From assembly GCA_029237695.1 (NCBI GenBank), contig CM055274.1, positions 21,069,505 through 21,133,504 of the forward strand: a DNA stretch of 64,000 bases, read 5' to 3'. The number at the start of each line of letters is the position of its first letter. Position 1 is the first letter of the stretch. The DNA comes from Conchocele bisecta. Lineage: Eukaryota; Mollusca; Bivalvia; Lucinida; Thyasiridae. Below, one piece after another: positions 63,843 through 64,000 of the stretch. The notes beneath the pieces were generated by a model that was not told the DNA's origin, made no database searches, and saw nothing but the letters and a program-made list of their open reading frames with translations. The translations under genes and the position numbers were made by a program.

Positions 63843-64000
63843 AGTATGCCATGGGAACATATCCATGTTTTATAAACTAAATGTCTAATTGAAGTAGAGT
63901 TACTGTCATCAGCAAAGTAGTTGGTGTTAGTGACCAGCGTAGTTCCAGGTAAGCACGCATTTGGATCATGGCCTACATTGTTCATTATGTAATAGTCGAA

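Overview
This looks like a window from an animal nuclear genome, most likely a bivalve mollusc. Genes have short exons and long AT-rich introns with GT-AG borders. The introns are packed with palindromic non-autonomous DNA transposons, tRNA-derived SINEs and AGCTCACCTGAG-type or TCCGTCCG-rich repeats of the kind common in bivalve genomes. The taxon is inferred from repeat style and is not proven.

One host gene is well supported. On the + strand, 17 exons (24969-63367) join without a phase break into 2059 nt, or 686 codons plus one base. They encode two EF-hands followed by at least 11 WD40-like repeats. This is the architecture of WDR49 / 'WD repeat-containing protein on Y chromosome' (WDY) type proteins. 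The 3' end lies beyond the window. Three further phase-0 exon candidates lie upstream (3579-3809, 19172 or 19211-19315, and 22406 or 22484-22690). The last is the best candidate for the exon that precedes the first EF-hand.

The second gene-like object is a decayed, frameshifted open reading frame on the - strand (10891 to 5996). It sits inside a 6.7-kb DNA transposon (5177-11910) with about 200-bp terminal inverted repeats. The element inserted beside an older palindromic MITE and is flanked by ATA. Its protein carries a GTDVDLLI...CCDTTSA signature and a C-terminal CXC-like cysteine cluster. A 1-kb CG-containing satellite (77-bp period) splits it.

The rest is repeat. I use letters for the families. 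A: about 72-bp palindrome, GTATATGTTGT. B, L, M, N: TTAA-flanked. C: about 300-bp palindrome, GTAGCC..GGCTAC. D: GGAATGAATGGCC. E: CAAGGTG, 5-bp target duplications. F: TACCGTAATAACCCT. G: GGTTAGTGCCGTGAATGG. H: GGCTGTGACTGGAGAAAT. I, J, S: CAGRGCTCCAGATAAG ends, hAT-like. K: TA-CAGTGAAATC, about 1.1 kb. O, P, Q, R, T, U: low copy. Tandem arrays lie at 7200-8210, 16850-17390, 47200-47510, 51690-52145 and 54165-57250.

The most notable pattern is how repeats and splice sites interact. About a third of the gene's splice sites lie within 30 bp of a MITE end. Several exon borders are themselves duplicated. The donor of exon 61127-61293 is amplified into a 74-bp tandem array with seven intact GTAAG donors. 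The donor of exon 31759-31851 is duplicated as a 76-bp unit, and each copy was later split by a different MITE. Shorter duplications cover the donors at 3810 and 33661 and the acceptor at 61126.
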